Positions 1-8,634 of a stretch of DNA of 64,000 bases are shown here, in pieces. The stretch is from Streptomyces sp. ICC1. GTDB lineage: Bacteria; Actinomycetota; Actinomycetes; Streptomycetales; Streptomycetaceae. The notes below the pieces were generated by a model. That model saw only the letters and a list, made by a program, of their open reading frames with translations. It was not told the DNA's origin and made no database searches. Within the stretch, counting starts at the first letter, position 1. Each line of letters opens with the position of its first letter. Where the stretch lies: the NCBI RefSeq assembly GCF_003287935.1, contig NZ_CP030287.1:8438531-8502530 (forward strand), read 5' to 3'. The position numbers and the translations under genes were made by a program.

Positions 1-55
1 GAACGCACGCGCGGAACGCACGCAACCACACGCACGCAATCGCACGCACGGAACA
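1..55. repeat. Short imperfect CGCACGCA-type repeats upstream of dapC
   Basis: Several copies of cgcacgca-like octamers separated by a few bases lie before the first gene. No coding signal is visible. This may be the intergenic tail of a gene outside the window (dapC often follows a ferredoxin gene in Streptomyces, from general knowledge) or simple low-complexity sequence. Confidence 0.4.
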
Positions 56-79
56 CCTGGAAAGCGAAAAGAGCGCATC

Positions 80-1180
80 GTGGCCGCAGTCTCAGCCCGT
101 CTTCCCGTCTTCCCCTGGGACAAGCTGGAGCCGTACAAGGCGACGGCCGCGGCCCACCCGGACGGCATCGTCGACCTGTCCGTCGGCACCCCCGTCGACC
201 CGGTGCCGCAGCTGATCCAGCGCGCCCTCGTCGAGGCCGCCGACTCTCCGGGATATCCCACGGTGTGGGGCACGGCCGCCCTGCGCGACGCGATCACCGG
301 CTGGGTACGCGGCCGCCTCGGCGCGAGCGCCGCCGGGCACCGCAACGTCCTGCCGGTCGTCGGCTCCAAGGAGCTGGTGGCCTGGCTGCCGACGCAGCTG
401 GGCCTCGGCGCCGGGGACCAGGTGGCGTACCCCCGGCTGGCCTACCCGACGTACGAGGTCGGCGCGCGGCTGTGCGGCGCCGAGCCAGTGGTCTACGACG
501 ATCCCACCACCGATCTCGACCCGGCCCGCGTGAAGCTGCTGTGGCTCAACTCCCCGTCCAACCCCACCGGTGCGGTCCTCTCCAAGGAGGAGCTCGTCCG
601 GATCGTGGCCTGGGCGCGCGAGCACGGGATCCTGATCTTCAGCGACGAGTGCTACCTGGAGCTGGGCTGGGAGGCCGAGCCCGTCTCCGTCCTGCACGAC
701 GAGGTCTGCGGGGGCTCGTACGAGGGCATCGTCAGCGTGCACTCGCTCTCCAAGCGGTCCAACCTGGCGGGCTACCGGGCGGCCTTCATCGCCGGTGACG
801 CCGAAGTCCTCGGCGAGCTCCTGCAGATCCGCAAGCACGGCGGCATGATGACCGCGGCCCCGGTGCAGGCGGCCACGGTGGCGGCGCTGGGCGACGACGT
901 CCACGTCGAGGAGCAGCGGGTGCGCTACGCGGCCCGCCGCGAGGCGCTGCGCACGGCCCTGGAGGCGCACGGCTTCCGCATCGAGCACAGCGAGGCCAGC
1001 CTGTACCTGTGGGTGACCCGGGACGAGCCCTGCTGGGACACGGTCGCGCACCTCGCGGGGCTGGGCATCCTGGTCGCGCCGGGCGATTTCTACGGCGAGG
1101 CGGGCGCGCGCTTCGTCCGCGTGGCCTTCACGGCCACGGACGAGCGCGTCGAGGCCGCGGTCAAGCGGCTGGCGCTCTAG
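80..1180 (+). CDS. dapC: Succinyldiaminopimelate transaminase (DapC), PLP fold type I
   Basis: This is a cytoplasmic class I/II aminotransferase of 366 residues. It is expected to convert N-succinyl-2-amino-6-oxopimelate to N-succinyl-LL-2,6-diaminopimelate in the lysine and peptidoglycan DAP pathway. The N-terminus (FPWDKLEPYK, then a SVGTPVDPVP segment) and the short length match actinobacterial DapC better than generic aspartate aminotransferases. Visible PLP-site motifs are SPSNPTG near residue 158, the SDECYLE segment, and SLSKRSNLAGYR near residue 222, which holds the lysine that forms the Schiff base. The start is GTG at 80; the ribosome site (gaaaagag) is weak. A strong hairpin follows the stop, so the gene probably ends its transcript. 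The alternative is a related aminotransferase with another amino donor, which I consider less likely. Confidence 0.88.
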   Translation: MAAVSARLPVFPWDKLEPYKATAAAHPDGIVDLSVGTPVDPVPQLIQRALVEAADSPGYPTVWGTAALRDAITGWVRGRLGASAAGHRNVLPVVGSKELVAWLPTQLGLGAGDQVAYPRLAYPTYEVGARLCGAEPVVYDDPTTDLDPARVKLLWLNSPSNPTGAVLSKEELVRIVAWAREHGILIFSDECYLELGWEAEPVSVLHDEVCGGSYEGIVSVHSLSKRSNLAGYRAAFIAGDAEVLGELLQIRKHGGMMTAAPVQAATVAALGDDVHVEEQRVRYAARREALRTALEAHGFRIEHSEASLYLWVTRDEPCWDTVAHLAGLGILVAPGDFYGEAGARFVRVAFTATDERVEAAVKRLAL

Positions 1181-1227
1181 CCCGCAGCCCGCAGCCCGCA
1201 GTCCGCCGGGGCGGGCCCCTGTACGGC

Positions 1228-1263
1228 CCGAGGGGCCGGGAGTTCGTGCTCCCGGCCCCTCGG
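1228..1263. terminator. Perfect GC-rich hairpin after dapC
   Basis: A 15-base stem (ccgaggggccgggag) pairs perfectly across a 6-base loop. It lies 47 bases after the dapC stop and before the convergent genes on the other strand. There is no long T run, which is common for Streptomyces terminators. Confidence 0.75.
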
Positions 1264-1281
1264 TGTTCCTGCGGACGGCGG

Positions 1282-1458
1282 TCAGCCGAGGGCGGGCAGA
1301 CCGCCCGGAAGGCCGCCGGGGAGGCCGCCGGGCAGGCCCGCCGGGAGTCCGCCCAGGAGGGCGCCCGCCGAGCAGCCGCCCATGTCGGGGATGTGGAGGT
1401 AGCCGCCGCGGCCGCCGCTGCCCCGGCCGCGGCACCCGCGGCACGGGCCCGCCCTCAC
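1282..1458 (-). CDS. Possible small GLP-repeat peptide or C-terminal fragment
   Basis: A reading frame of 58 residues from a possible GTG at 1458 ends in repeated GGLP units (GGLPAGLPGGLPGGLPGG) after a HIPDMGGCSAG segment. Codon positions remain GC-rich at the third base, so it may be a real small exported peptide or the tail of a larger protein. No ribosome site, signal peptide or family is evident, and the N-terminal part is arginine- and glycine-rich. Treat this as a candidate only. Confidence 0.25.
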   Translation of the reverse strand: MRAGPCRGCRGRGSGGRGGYLHIPDMGGCSAGALLGGLPAGLPGGLPGGLPGGLPALG

Positions 1459-1484
1459 CCGCGCGGGCGGGCCGGGCGGCCGGC

Positions 1485-2369
1485 TCAGTACCCGCCCACC
1501 GCTTCGCGTACGACATCGGGCTTGTTGGTGATGATCCCGTCCACGCCCATGTCCTGGACCTTGCGGGCGGTCGCCGCGTCGTCGACGATCCAGGCGTCCA
1601 CTTCCATCGCCTTGCCGTGGGCGCCGACCAGCCCGTGCACGGCGTCCACCCAGGCGCCGTCGATGGTGGTGTACCAGGGGTTGATCCGGTCGGTGAACTG
1701 CGCGTACCACGGCAGGTCGGCGATGGCCGGGGTGCCGAGGAAGGCCGTCACCAGGTCCGGGCGCAGCTCGTGCACGGTCCGGACGGAGCCGGCGCTGAAG
1801 CTCTGCACCACCAGGCGGCGGCTCACGTGGTTCTCGTCGAGCCAGCCGGTGTCCCGCAGCACCCGCAGGGTCTGCTCCTCGATCCCGGGGTAGAGCTCCG
1901 GCTTCTTGATCTCCAGGAGGAGCCGCTGCTGGTTGCGCTGGACCCGGTCCATGTACTCCCGCAGGGTCGGCACCCGGGCGCCCGCGAACCGCCGGTCGAA
2001 CCAGCTGCCCGCGTCCAGCCGGGCGATCTCGGCGGCCGTGAAGTCCTTGACCCGCCAAGGCTTGCGATCGGGGAACACCTGCTCGACGTCCGTCGTGCGG
2101 GCCAGGGTGTCGTCGTGGACCACCACCAGCTCGCCGTCCTCGGTGCGCTGGACGTCGTTCTCCACCCAGTCGAAGCCCAGCTCCATGGCGAGGTCGATCG
2201 CCTCCAGGGTGTTCTCCGGGGCGTACGCGGAAGCCCCCCGGTGGGCGTACACGATCGGGTTGGAGAGCCAGCCCGGGCCGGCGGCCGCGGCGGCGGCCGT
2301 CGCGCCGAACACGGTGAGGGTGAGTCCCAGGAAGGCGGCGGTGGCCGCGGCGGCGGGTCGGACGTACAT
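1485..2369 (-). CDS. Secreted glycerophosphodiester phosphodiesterase
   Basis: The protein has 294 residues. An N-terminal signal peptide with an alanine-rich hydrophobic core occupies about residues 1-30 (AFLGLTLTVFGATAAAAAA). The catalytic GDPD barrel begins with YAHRGASAYAPENT, followed by ENDVQRTEDGE and VVVHDDTLARTT. These carry the His, the two acidic metal ligands and the second His expected for the family. It hydrolyses glycerophosphodiesters to glycerol-3-phosphate and an alcohol outside the membrane, a phosphate- or carbon-scavenging role. It ends with GIITNKPDVV, typical of the last barrel strand. The ATG at 2369 has a good GAGGAGAA ribosome site. It is a single gene, transcribed away from uvrB. 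Confidence 0.9.
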   Translation of the reverse strand: MYVRPAAAATAAFLGLTLTVFGATAAAAAAGPGWLSNPIVYAHRGASAYAPENTLEAIDLAMELGFDWVENDVQRTEDGELVVVHDDTLARTTDVEQVFPDRKPWRVKDFTAAEIARLDAGSWFDRRFAGARVPTLREYMDRVQRNQQRLLLEIKKPELYPGIEEQTLRVLRDTGWLDENHVSRRLVVQSFSAGSVRTVHELRPDLVTAFLGTPAIADLPWYAQFTDRINPWYTTIDGAWVDAVHGLVGAHGKAMEVDAWIVDDAATARKVQDMGVDGIITNKPDVVREAVGGY

Positions 2370-2611
2370 GCGCGTTCTCCTCGGGTCGTGAGCCCTGCTC
2401 CGGCCTTCAAACGGGCGCGGAGCGGCATTCGTTGCGGCGACGCACTTCCGGTGGTGCGTTCTCGACGCCCTTTCAGGGAGAGCCGGGTACGGCGATCATG
2501 GGGTTGAAGATCGCGGGGCCGCCACCGAACTACGACAAACGGACCAGACCCGGACGGTCCCGCCGGGCCGCCGGGCCCCCGGCTGTCAGTGGGGGGTCGT
2601 ACGGTTGACCC

Positions 2612-4762
2612 ATGCGGCCCGTATCGAAGATCGAACGCACGGTGGCGCCTTTCGAGGTCGTCAGTTCCTACACGCCCAGCGGAGACCAGCCGGCGGCCAT
2701 CGCCGAGCTGGAGAAGCGCATCCGCGCAGGTGAGAAGGACGTCGTGCTGCTCGGCGCGACCGGCACCGGCAAGTCGGCCACGACGGCCTGGATGATCGAG
2801 AAGCTCCAGCGGCCCACGCTGGTGATGGCACCGAACAAGACGCTCGCCGCCCAGCTGGCGAACGAGTTCCGCGAGCTCCTGCCGAACAACGCCGTCGAGT
2901 ACTTCGTCTCGTACTACGACTACTACCAGCCCGAGGCCTACGTACCGCAGTCGGACACCTACATCGAGAAGGACTCCTCGATCAACGAGGAGGTGGAGCG
3001 GCTGCGCCACTCCGCGACCAATTCCCTCCTCACCCGGCGCGACGTCATCGTCGTCGCCTCCGTGTCCTGCATCTACGGCCTCGGCACCCCGCAGGAGTAC
3101 GTCGACCGGATGGTCCCCCTCAAGGTCGGCGCGGAGATGGACCGGGACCAGCTGCTGCGCCGCTTCGTCGACATCCAGTACACGCGCAACGACGTGGCCT
3201 TCACCCGCGGCACGTTCCGCGTGCGCGGCGACACCATCGAGATCTTCCCGGTCTACGAGGAACTGGCCGTCCGCATCGAGATGTTCGGCGACGAGATCGA
3301 GGCCCTGTCCACCCTGCACCCGCTGACCGGCGAGGTGATCAGCGAGGACCGCGAGCTGTACGTCTTCCCCGCCAGCCACTACGTGGCCGGCCCCGAGCGC
3401 ATGGAGAAGGCGGTCCGCGGCATCGAGGCCGAGCTGGCCGAGCGCCTGGCGGAGCTGGACAACCAGGGCAAGATGCTCGAGGCCCAGCGGCTGCGCATGC
3501 GCACCACCTACGACCTGGAGATGATGCGCCAGATCGGGTCCTGCTCGGGCATCGAGAACTACTCGCTGCACATGGACGACCGCGAGCGCGGCTCCGCACC
3601 CAACACCCTCATCGACTACTTCCCCGAGGACTTCCTCCTCGTCATCGACGAATCGCACGTCACGGTGCCGCAGATCGGCGCGATGTACGAGGGCGATGCC
3701 TCCCGCAAGCGGACCCTGGTCGACCACGGCTTCCGGCTGCCGTCCGCGCTCGACAACCGGCCGCTGAAGTGGGAGGAGTTCCAGCAGCGGATCGGCCAGA
3801 CCGTCTACCTCTCGGCCACCCCGGGCAAGTACGAGCTCTCGCGCGGCGACGGCTTCGTCGAGCAGATCATCCGCCCCACCGGCCTCATCGACCCGGAGGT
3901 CGTCGTCAAGCCCACCGAGGGCCAGATCGACGACCTGGTGCACGAGATCCGGCAGCGGGTGGAGAAGGACGAGCGGGTCCTGGTCACCACCCTGACCAAG
4001 AAGATGGCCGAGGACCTCACCGACTACTTCCTGGAGCTCGGCATCCAGGTCCGCTACCTGCACAGCGACGTCGACACCCTGCGCCGCATCGAGCTGCTGC
4101 GCGAGCTGCGGGCCGGCGAGTACGACGTCCTGGTCGGCATCAACCTGCTGCGCGAGGGCCTCGACCTGCCCGAGGTGTCGCTCGTGGCGATCCTCGACGC
4201 CGACAAGCAGGGCTTCCTGCGCTCGGGGACCTCGCTCATCCAGACCATCGGCCGCGCGGCGCGCAACGTCTCCGGCCAGGTCCACATGTACGCGGACACC
4301 ATCACCCCGGCCATGGCCCAGGCGATCGACGAGACCAACCGCCGTCGGGAGAAGCAGGTCGCCTACAACACGGCCCACGGGATCGACCCGCAGCCGCTGC
4401 GCAAGAAGATCAACGACATCGTCGCGACGATCGCCCGCGAGGAGCTCGACACCGAGGAGCTCCTCGGCACCGGATACCGGCAGACCAAGGACGGCAAGGC
4501 CCTCAAGGCGCCGGTCCCGGCGCTGGGCGGCAAGGCGGCCGCGGGCGGCAAGGCCGGGGCCAAGGGGGCGAAGGGGGCCAAGGGCGGCGCGGTCCTGACC
4601 GACCGTCCCGCCGCCGAACTGGCCTCGCTCATCGAGCAGATGACCGAGCGGATGCGCGGCGCGGCGGCGGAGTTGCAGTTCGAGGTGGCCGCCCGGATCC
4701 GGGACGAGGTGGGCGAGCTGAAGAAGGAGCTCCGACAGATGAGGGAAGCGGGCCTCGCCTGA
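2612..4762 (+). CDS. uvrB: Excinuclease ABC subunit UvrB
   Basis: UvrB (716 residues) is the damage-verifying helicase subunit of nucleotide excision repair and works with UvrA and UvrC in the cytoplasm. The Walker A motif GATGTGKS is near residue 48. The beta-hairpin region with [12 protein letters not shown] is near residue 95. The DESHVTVPQ Walker B segment is near residue 343, and the helicase motif with QTIGRAARN is near residue 545. A C-terminal UVR domain ([15 protein letters not shown]) binds UvrC. Between the helicase core and the UVR domain lies an unusual lysine/glycine/alanine linker (about residues 630-655, KGAKGAKGG), longer than in many homologues. The ATG at 2612 is the natural start for the family ([13 protein letters not shown]). 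I see no clear SOS box upstream. Confidence 0.97.
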   Translation: MRPVSKIERTVAPFEVVSSYTPSGDQPAAIAELEKRIRAGEKDVVLLGATGTGKSATTAWMIEKLQRPTLVMAPNKTLAAQLANEFRELLPNNAVEYFVSYYDYYQPEAYVPQSDTYIEKDSSINEEVERLRHSATNSLLTRRDVIVVASVSCIYGLGTPQEYVDRMVPLKVGAEMDRDQLLRRFVDIQYTRNDVAFTRGTFRVRGDTIEIFPVYEELAVRIEMFGDEIEALSTLHPLTGEVISEDRELYVFPASHYVAGPERMEKAVRGIEAELAERLAELDNQGKMLEAQRLRMRTTYDLEMMRQIGSCSGIENYSLHMDDRERGSAPNTLIDYFPEDFLLVIDESHVTVPQIGAMYEGDASRKRTLVDHGFRLPSALDNRPLKWEEFQQRIGQTVYLSATPGKYELSRGDGFVEQIIRPTGLIDPEVVVKPTEGQIDDLVHEIRQRVEKDERVLVTTLTKKMAEDLTDYFLELGIQVRYLHSDVDTLRRIELLRELRAGEYDVLVGINLLREGLDLPEVSLVAILDADKQGFLRSGTSLIQTIGRAARNVSGQVHMYADTITPAMAQAIDETNRRREKQVAYNTAHGIDPQPLRKKINDIVATIAREELDTEELLGTGYRQTKDGKALKAPVPALGGKAAAGGKAGAKGAKGAKGGAVLTDRPAAELASLIEQMTERMRGAAAELQFEVAARIRDEVGELKKELRQMREAGLA

Positions 4763-4850
4763 CCCGGAGCCGGTCAGTAGGGTTGGGACTCAGCCGCAGG
4801 TACACGCTGCGCACCCCCATCGGGGGAGGGCTATGGAGAGGGGACAGCGC

Positions 4851-5429
4851 GTGACGGTCAACATGACCAAGGGTCAGGCCATCAATCTGCAGAAGGCGGA
4901 CGGGGGCACGCTGACCGCGGTCCGGATGGGCCTCGGTTGGCAGGCTGCCAAGCGCCGGGGGCTGTTCGGCTCGCGGACCCGGGAGATCGACCTCGACGCC
5001 TCGGCGGTGCTCTTCGCCGACAAGCAGCCCGTGGACGTCGTGTTCTTCCGGCACCTGCAGAGCGACGACGGCTCGGTCAAGCACACCGGCGACAACCTCG
5101 TCGGCGGTGTCGGCCAGGGCGGGGACGACGAGTCGATCCTCGTCGACCTGCAGCGGGTGCCGGTGCACATCGACCAGATCGTCTTCACGGTGAACTCCTT
5201 CACCGGCCAGACGTTCCAGGAGGTGGAGAACGCCTTCTGCCGCATCGTCGACGAGACCAACGGCCAGGAGCTGGCCCGCTACACCCTCGACGGCGGTGGC
5301 CAGTACACCGCGCAGATCATGGCGAAGGTGTCGCGCGCGGGCACCGGCTGGCAGATGACGGCCCTCGGGAACCCGGCCAACGGCCGCACGTTCCAGGACC
5401 TGATGCCGGCGATCCTGCCGCACCTGTAA
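4851..5429 (+). CDS. TerD-family stress / tellurium-resistance protein
   Basis: This 192-residue protein is a standard single TerD domain. The start MTVNMTKGQAINL, the central GLGWQ and the LDASAVLF segment are family hallmarks. The acidic GDNLVGGVGQGGDDE stretch is the conserved Ca2+-binding loop, and LDGGGQYTAQIMAKV follows. The domain is cytoplasmic; its biochemical role is not settled and is usually described as stress or metal-associated signalling. I chose GTG at 4851 because an AGAGGGG ribosome site precedes it and the length then equals the usual 192. A second, larger TerD-type gene follows 79 bases downstream on the same strand and may be cotranscribed. Confidence 0.93.
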   Translation: MTVNMTKGQAINLQKADGGTLTAVRMGLGWQAAKRRGLFGSRTREIDLDASAVLFADKQPVDVVFFRHLQSDDGSVKHTGDNLVGGVGQGGDDESILVDLQRVPVHIDQIVFTVNSFTGQTFQEVENAFCRIVDETNGQELARYTLDGGGQYTAQIMAKVSRAGTGWQMTALGNPANGRTFQDLMPAILPHL

Positions 5430-5508
5430 ACAGTACGCACGCACCACGAAGCACAGCGCCACAGACGACGGCACAGCAGAAGAACGGGTACGGGGGAGGG
5501 GCTGCACG

Positions 5509-6136
5509 ATGACGGCCGAACTGGTCCGGGGGCAGAACCACCCCTTGTCCCGGAGCCGGGTGGAGATCAGGGTCTCGGCGGGCACACCTGTGCTCGCCCT
5601 GGCCCAGGTCGGCGATGACGAGGGCCGGCTCGCCGGTCCCCAGGCGCTGGCCCATCCCGGCGCCCGGACCCTGCCGGGGCTGGAAGTGCCCGGCGCGGTC
5701 TCGGGGCACCACAGCATGCTGGTCGACCTCGACGCGGTCGACCCGGCCGTGCACCGGGTCGGCCTCGTGCTGGTCCTGCCGCCCGGCGGTCCGGCCCGCT
5801 TCGGCGCGGTCCCGGCCTCCTACGTGTCCGTGGCCGACCCGGAGGGCGCCGAGCTCGCCGGGTACACGCTCACGGACCTGGAGTCCGAGACCGCCGTCGT
5901 GGCCCTGGAGCTGTACCGGCGCCAGGGCGCCTGGAAGGTCCGCGCCGTCGGCCAGGGCTACGCCGGCGGACTCGGCGCGCTCCTGGCCGACGCGGGACTG
6001 CCCGGCCCGGCCGCCGCCGAGCTCGCCGCCCTCGCCATGGGGGTGGCGGCGACCGGGGACATCACCCTGGCCGCCATGCCCGGCGGGCCGGCCCCGACCG
6101 TCCCGCGCGGCCTGCGGGCACCGGCTCCCGCCCCGC
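5509..6136 (+). pseudogene. TerD-domain protein, 3' part lost at adapter junction
   Basis: The frame begins with ATG at 5509 behind a GGGAGGGG ribosome site. It encodes a TerD-like domain: MTAELVRGQNHPL, then a degenerate Ca-loop region and VALELYRRQGAWKVRAVGQG near residue 145, followed by GYAGGLGALL. A proline/alanine-rich segment begins near residue 195, where many Streptomyces TerD/TerA fusion proteins carry a linker to a second domain. The reading frame then runs into adapter-like DNA at 6137, so the real C-terminus is missing here. I annotate it as a broken 5' fragment caused by assembly rather than a biological pseudogene. Confidence 0.75.
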
Positions 6137-6202
6137 CTGTCCCTTATCTACATCTCCCAGTCCCACGCTCCTCACGGGCGCCACCCCGTGCCCCCGCCCG
6201 AC
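6137..6202. other. Nextera i7-side adapter-like sequence (assembly artefact)
   Basis: The segment opens with ctgtcccttatctacatctc, which matches the Nextera mosaic-end read-through with a few substitutions. It continues with a degraded copy of the Read 2 adapter (cagtcccacg). After an 8-base gap the P7-like part is weak. It lies exactly where a TerD-like gene stops making sense and a DUF4350 gene begins in another frame. Confidence 0.75.
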
Positions 6203-7675
6203 CCGGGCGCCCCCCCAGACCCCCCCGCCCCCGCCCCGGCCCCCGCCGGCACCCCGGCGGGCCCCACCCCGGCACGCCCCGCCGCGACGGTCCCGGGCGC
6301 GTTCCCGGGCGCGTTCTCAGGCGCGGCCCCCGGCCCCGCCGCGGCCGCGTCCGGCGCCCACACCCCCGACCCGGCCCCCCGGGCCGCCCACGCCCCGGTA
6401 CCGCCCCTCACGGGGGCCTCCCCGGCCACGGCCGCCACCCCCGAACCCGACGGGTCGCCCGACCAGGCCACCGCCGCCCCCGCGCTGCGCCCCGGCGTCC
6501 TGTGGACCCGGGCCCGCGGGTTCCTCATCGCGCTCGCCGTCCTGCTCACCGCCGGCCTGGCCTTCGCCGCCCTGAGCTCCGGCGCCCACCACGGCTACCT
6601 CGACCCCCGGTCCGCCGACCCCTTCGGCAGCCGGGCCGTCGCCGAGCTGCTCAAGACCCGCGGAGTCACCACCCGTGTCGTCACCACCGCCGAGGAGGCC
6701 GCCGACGCCTCCGGGCCCGACACCACCCTCCTGATCGGCGACCCCGACCGGCTCGACCAGGACAAGCTCCGCACGATCCGCTCCGCCATCGACCTCTCCG
6801 GCGGCCGTACCGTCCTGCTCGCCCCGACCGAGCTCAGCCTCGGCGAACTGGCGCCCGGCACCCGCACCCACTCCAGCGCGCACGCCGCGGGCTCCGAGCT
6901 CGACCCGGGCACCTGCGCGTTCCCCGCAGCCGCGGCCGCCGGCCGCGCCGGCGTAGACGGCGGCCTGCAGTACTCCACCACCGTCCCCGGAGCCATCGGC
7001 TGCTACCCCACCGGCGGCCACCCCGCGCTCCTCGTCCTGCCCACCGCCACGCGCGGCGGCGACACCGTCCTCCTCGGCTCCGAGATCCCCTTCCTCAACA
7101 AGGCCCTCGCCGACGAGGGCAACGCCTCCCTCGCGCTCCAGCTCCTCGGCTCCCGCCCCCACCTCGTCTGGTACCTGCCGTCCTTCGCCGACAGCGGCCC
7201 CGACGAGGCCGAGCAGGACGAGGACTTCCTCTCCCTGATCCCCGCCGGCTGGAGCTGGGCCCTGCTCCAGCTCTTCCTCGCCGCCGCCGTCGCGGCCCTG
7301 TGGCGCGCCCGGCGCCTCGGCCCGCTGGTCACCGAGCGCCTGCCCGTCCTGATCCGCGCCTCCGAGGCCACCGAGGGCCGCGCCCGCCTGTACCGCAAGG
7401 CCGGCGCCCGCGACCGCGCCGCCACCGTGCTGCGCGCCGCCGCCCGCGAACGGCTGGCCGCGCTGGTCGGCGTACCGGCCTCCCAGGCCCACGACCCCGT
7501 GTCCCTGGTCCCCGCGGTCTCCGCCCGCCTCACGGTCGGCGACCCCGCCGCCGCGCCGCGGGCCGCGCACGACCCCGCCACCCTGCTCTTCGGCACCACC
7601 CCCGACACCGACGCGGCGCTCGTCGCGCTCACCGACCAACTCGACGCCCTCGAAAGAGAGGTCCGCACCTCATGA
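6203..7675 (+). CDS. DUF4350-domain membrane protein, 5' end missing
   Basis: The coding frame is open from the adapter to 7675. After a proline/alanine-rich N-terminal stretch comes a transmembrane helix (FLIALAVLLTAGLAFAAL). The DUF4350 domain follows, with DPFGSRAVAELLKTRGV near its start, which reads like a GATase-like fold. A second transmembrane helix sits near WALLQLFLAAAVAALW, followed by an arginine-rich cytoplasmic tail. The protein is the usual partner of the downstream MoxR ATPase and DUF58 protein; the stop overlaps the MoxR start (ATGA). Its function is unknown, but the conserved trio suggests assembly or remodelling of an extracytoplasmic complex. The true start cannot be seen because adapter DNA occupies the junction. 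Confidence 0.8.
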   Translation, partial: PGAPPDPPAPAPAPAGTPAGPTPARPAATVPGAFPGAFSGAAPGPAAAASGAHTPDPAPRAAHAPVPPLTGASPATAATPEPDGSPDQATAAPALRPGVLWTRARGFLIALAVLLTAGLAFAALSSGAHHGYLDPRSADPFGSRAVAELLKTRGVTTRVVTTAEEAADASGPDTTLLIGDPDRLDQDKLRTIRSAIDLSGGRTVLLAPTELSLGELAPGTRTHSSAHAAGSELDPGTCAFPAAAAAGRAGVDGGLQYSTTVPGAIGCYPTGGHPALLVLPTATRGGDTVLLGSEIPFLNKALADEGNASLALQLLGSRPHLVWYLPSFADSGPDEAEQDEDFLSLIPAGWSWALLQLFLAAAVAALWRARRLGPLVTERLPVLIRASEATEGRARLYRKAGARDRAATVLRAAARERLAALVGVPASQAHDPVSLVPAVSARLTVGDPAAAPRAAHDPATLLFGTTPDTDAALVALTDQLDALEREVRTS

Positions 7676-8634
7676 CGGCCACCACGGACAGCGCCCGCTC
7701 CGCCCTGGAAGCGCTCCGCACCGAGATCGGAAAGGCCGTGGTCGGCCAGGACTCCGCCGTCACCGGTCTCGTCGTAGCCCTCCTCTGCCGCGGCCACGTC
7801 CTGCTCGAAGGCGTTCCCGGCGTCGCGAAGACCCTGCTCGTGCGGGCCCTCGCCGCCTCCCTCGAACTCGACACCAAGCGCGTCCAGTTCACCCCCGACC
7901 TGATGCCGAGCGATGTCACCGGCTCGCTCGTCTACGACGCCCGCACCGCGGAGTTCTCCTTCCAGAACGGCCCGGTCTTCACCAACCTCCTGCTCGCCGA
8001 CGAGATCAACCGCACGCCCCCCAAGACCCAGTCCTCCCTCCTCGAGGCGATGGAGGAGCGCCAGGTCACCGTCGACGGCATCCCCCGCATGCTCCCGGAC
8101 CCCTTCCTCGTCGCCGCCACCATGAACCCGGTGGAGTACGAGGGCACTTACCCCCTGCCCGAGGCCCAGCTCGACCGCTTCCTGCTGAAGCTCACCGTGC
8201 CCCTCCCCTCCCGCGAGGACGAGATCGGCGTACTGACCCGCCACGCCGCCGGCTTCAACCCCCGCGACCTGCACTCGGCCGGCATCCGCCCCGTCGCCGG
8301 CCCCGCCGAGCTCGAAGCCGCCCGCAAGGCCGTCGAAGCCACCAGCGTCTCCCCGGAGATCGCCGCGTACGTCGTCGACATCTGCCGCGCCACCCGCGAG
8401 TCCCCCTCCCTCACCCTGGGCGTCTCCCCGCGCGGCGCCACCGCGCTGCTGGCCACCGCCCGCGCCTGGGCCTGGCTCGTGGGCCGCGACTACGTCACGC
8501 CCGACGACGTGAAGGCCCTCGCCCTGCCCACCCTGCGCCACCGCGTCCAGCTGCGCCCCGAGGCCGAGATGGAGGGCGTCACGGCCGACGCGGTCATCAC
8601 CGCGATCCTCTCCCACGTCCCCGTCCCGCGCTGA
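7672..8634 (+). CDS. MoxR-family AAA+ ATPase
   Basis: This 320-residue AAA+ ATPase belongs to the MoxR class, chaperone-like ATPases that often activate metalloprotein or von Willebrand-factor-domain partners. Visible motifs are Walker A GVPGVAKT near residue 47, Walker B LLADEINRTPPKTQ, MEERQVTVDG (a MoxR signature), ATMNPVEYEGTYPLPEAQLD (sensor 1 and arginine-finger region) and VSPRGATAL (sensor 2). It overlaps the upstream gene by ATGA and the downstream DUF58 gene by one base (tgATG), so the three are translationally coupled. The DUF58 protein encoded next is the standard partner. Confidence 0.93.
   Translation: MTATTDSARSALEALRTEIGKAVVGQDSAVTGLVVALLCRGHVLLEGVPGVAKTLLVRALAASLELDTKRVQFTPDLMPSDVTGSLVYDARTAEFSFQNGPVFTNLLLADEINRTPPKTQSSLLEAMEERQVTVDGIPRMLPDPFLVAATMNPVEYEGTYPLPEAQLDRFLLKLTVPLPSREDEIGVLTRHAAGFNPRDLHSAGIRPVAGPAELEAARKAVEATSVSPEIAAYVVDICRATRESPSLTLGVSPRGATALLATARAWAWLVGRDYVTPDDVKALALPTLRHRVQLRPEAEMEGVTADAVITAILSHVPVPR

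Noticed and set aside
92..1516. Long minus-strand open frames opposite dapC and other high-GC genes
   Set aside because: They are mirror frames that arise from third-position GC bias. They lack domains and ribosome sites.
5509..8634. Single 1041-residue frame linking TerD-like, proline-rich and MoxR sequence
   Set aside because: It switches between three genes through adapter DNA and a wrong frame across DUF4350. The real genes are in separate frames.
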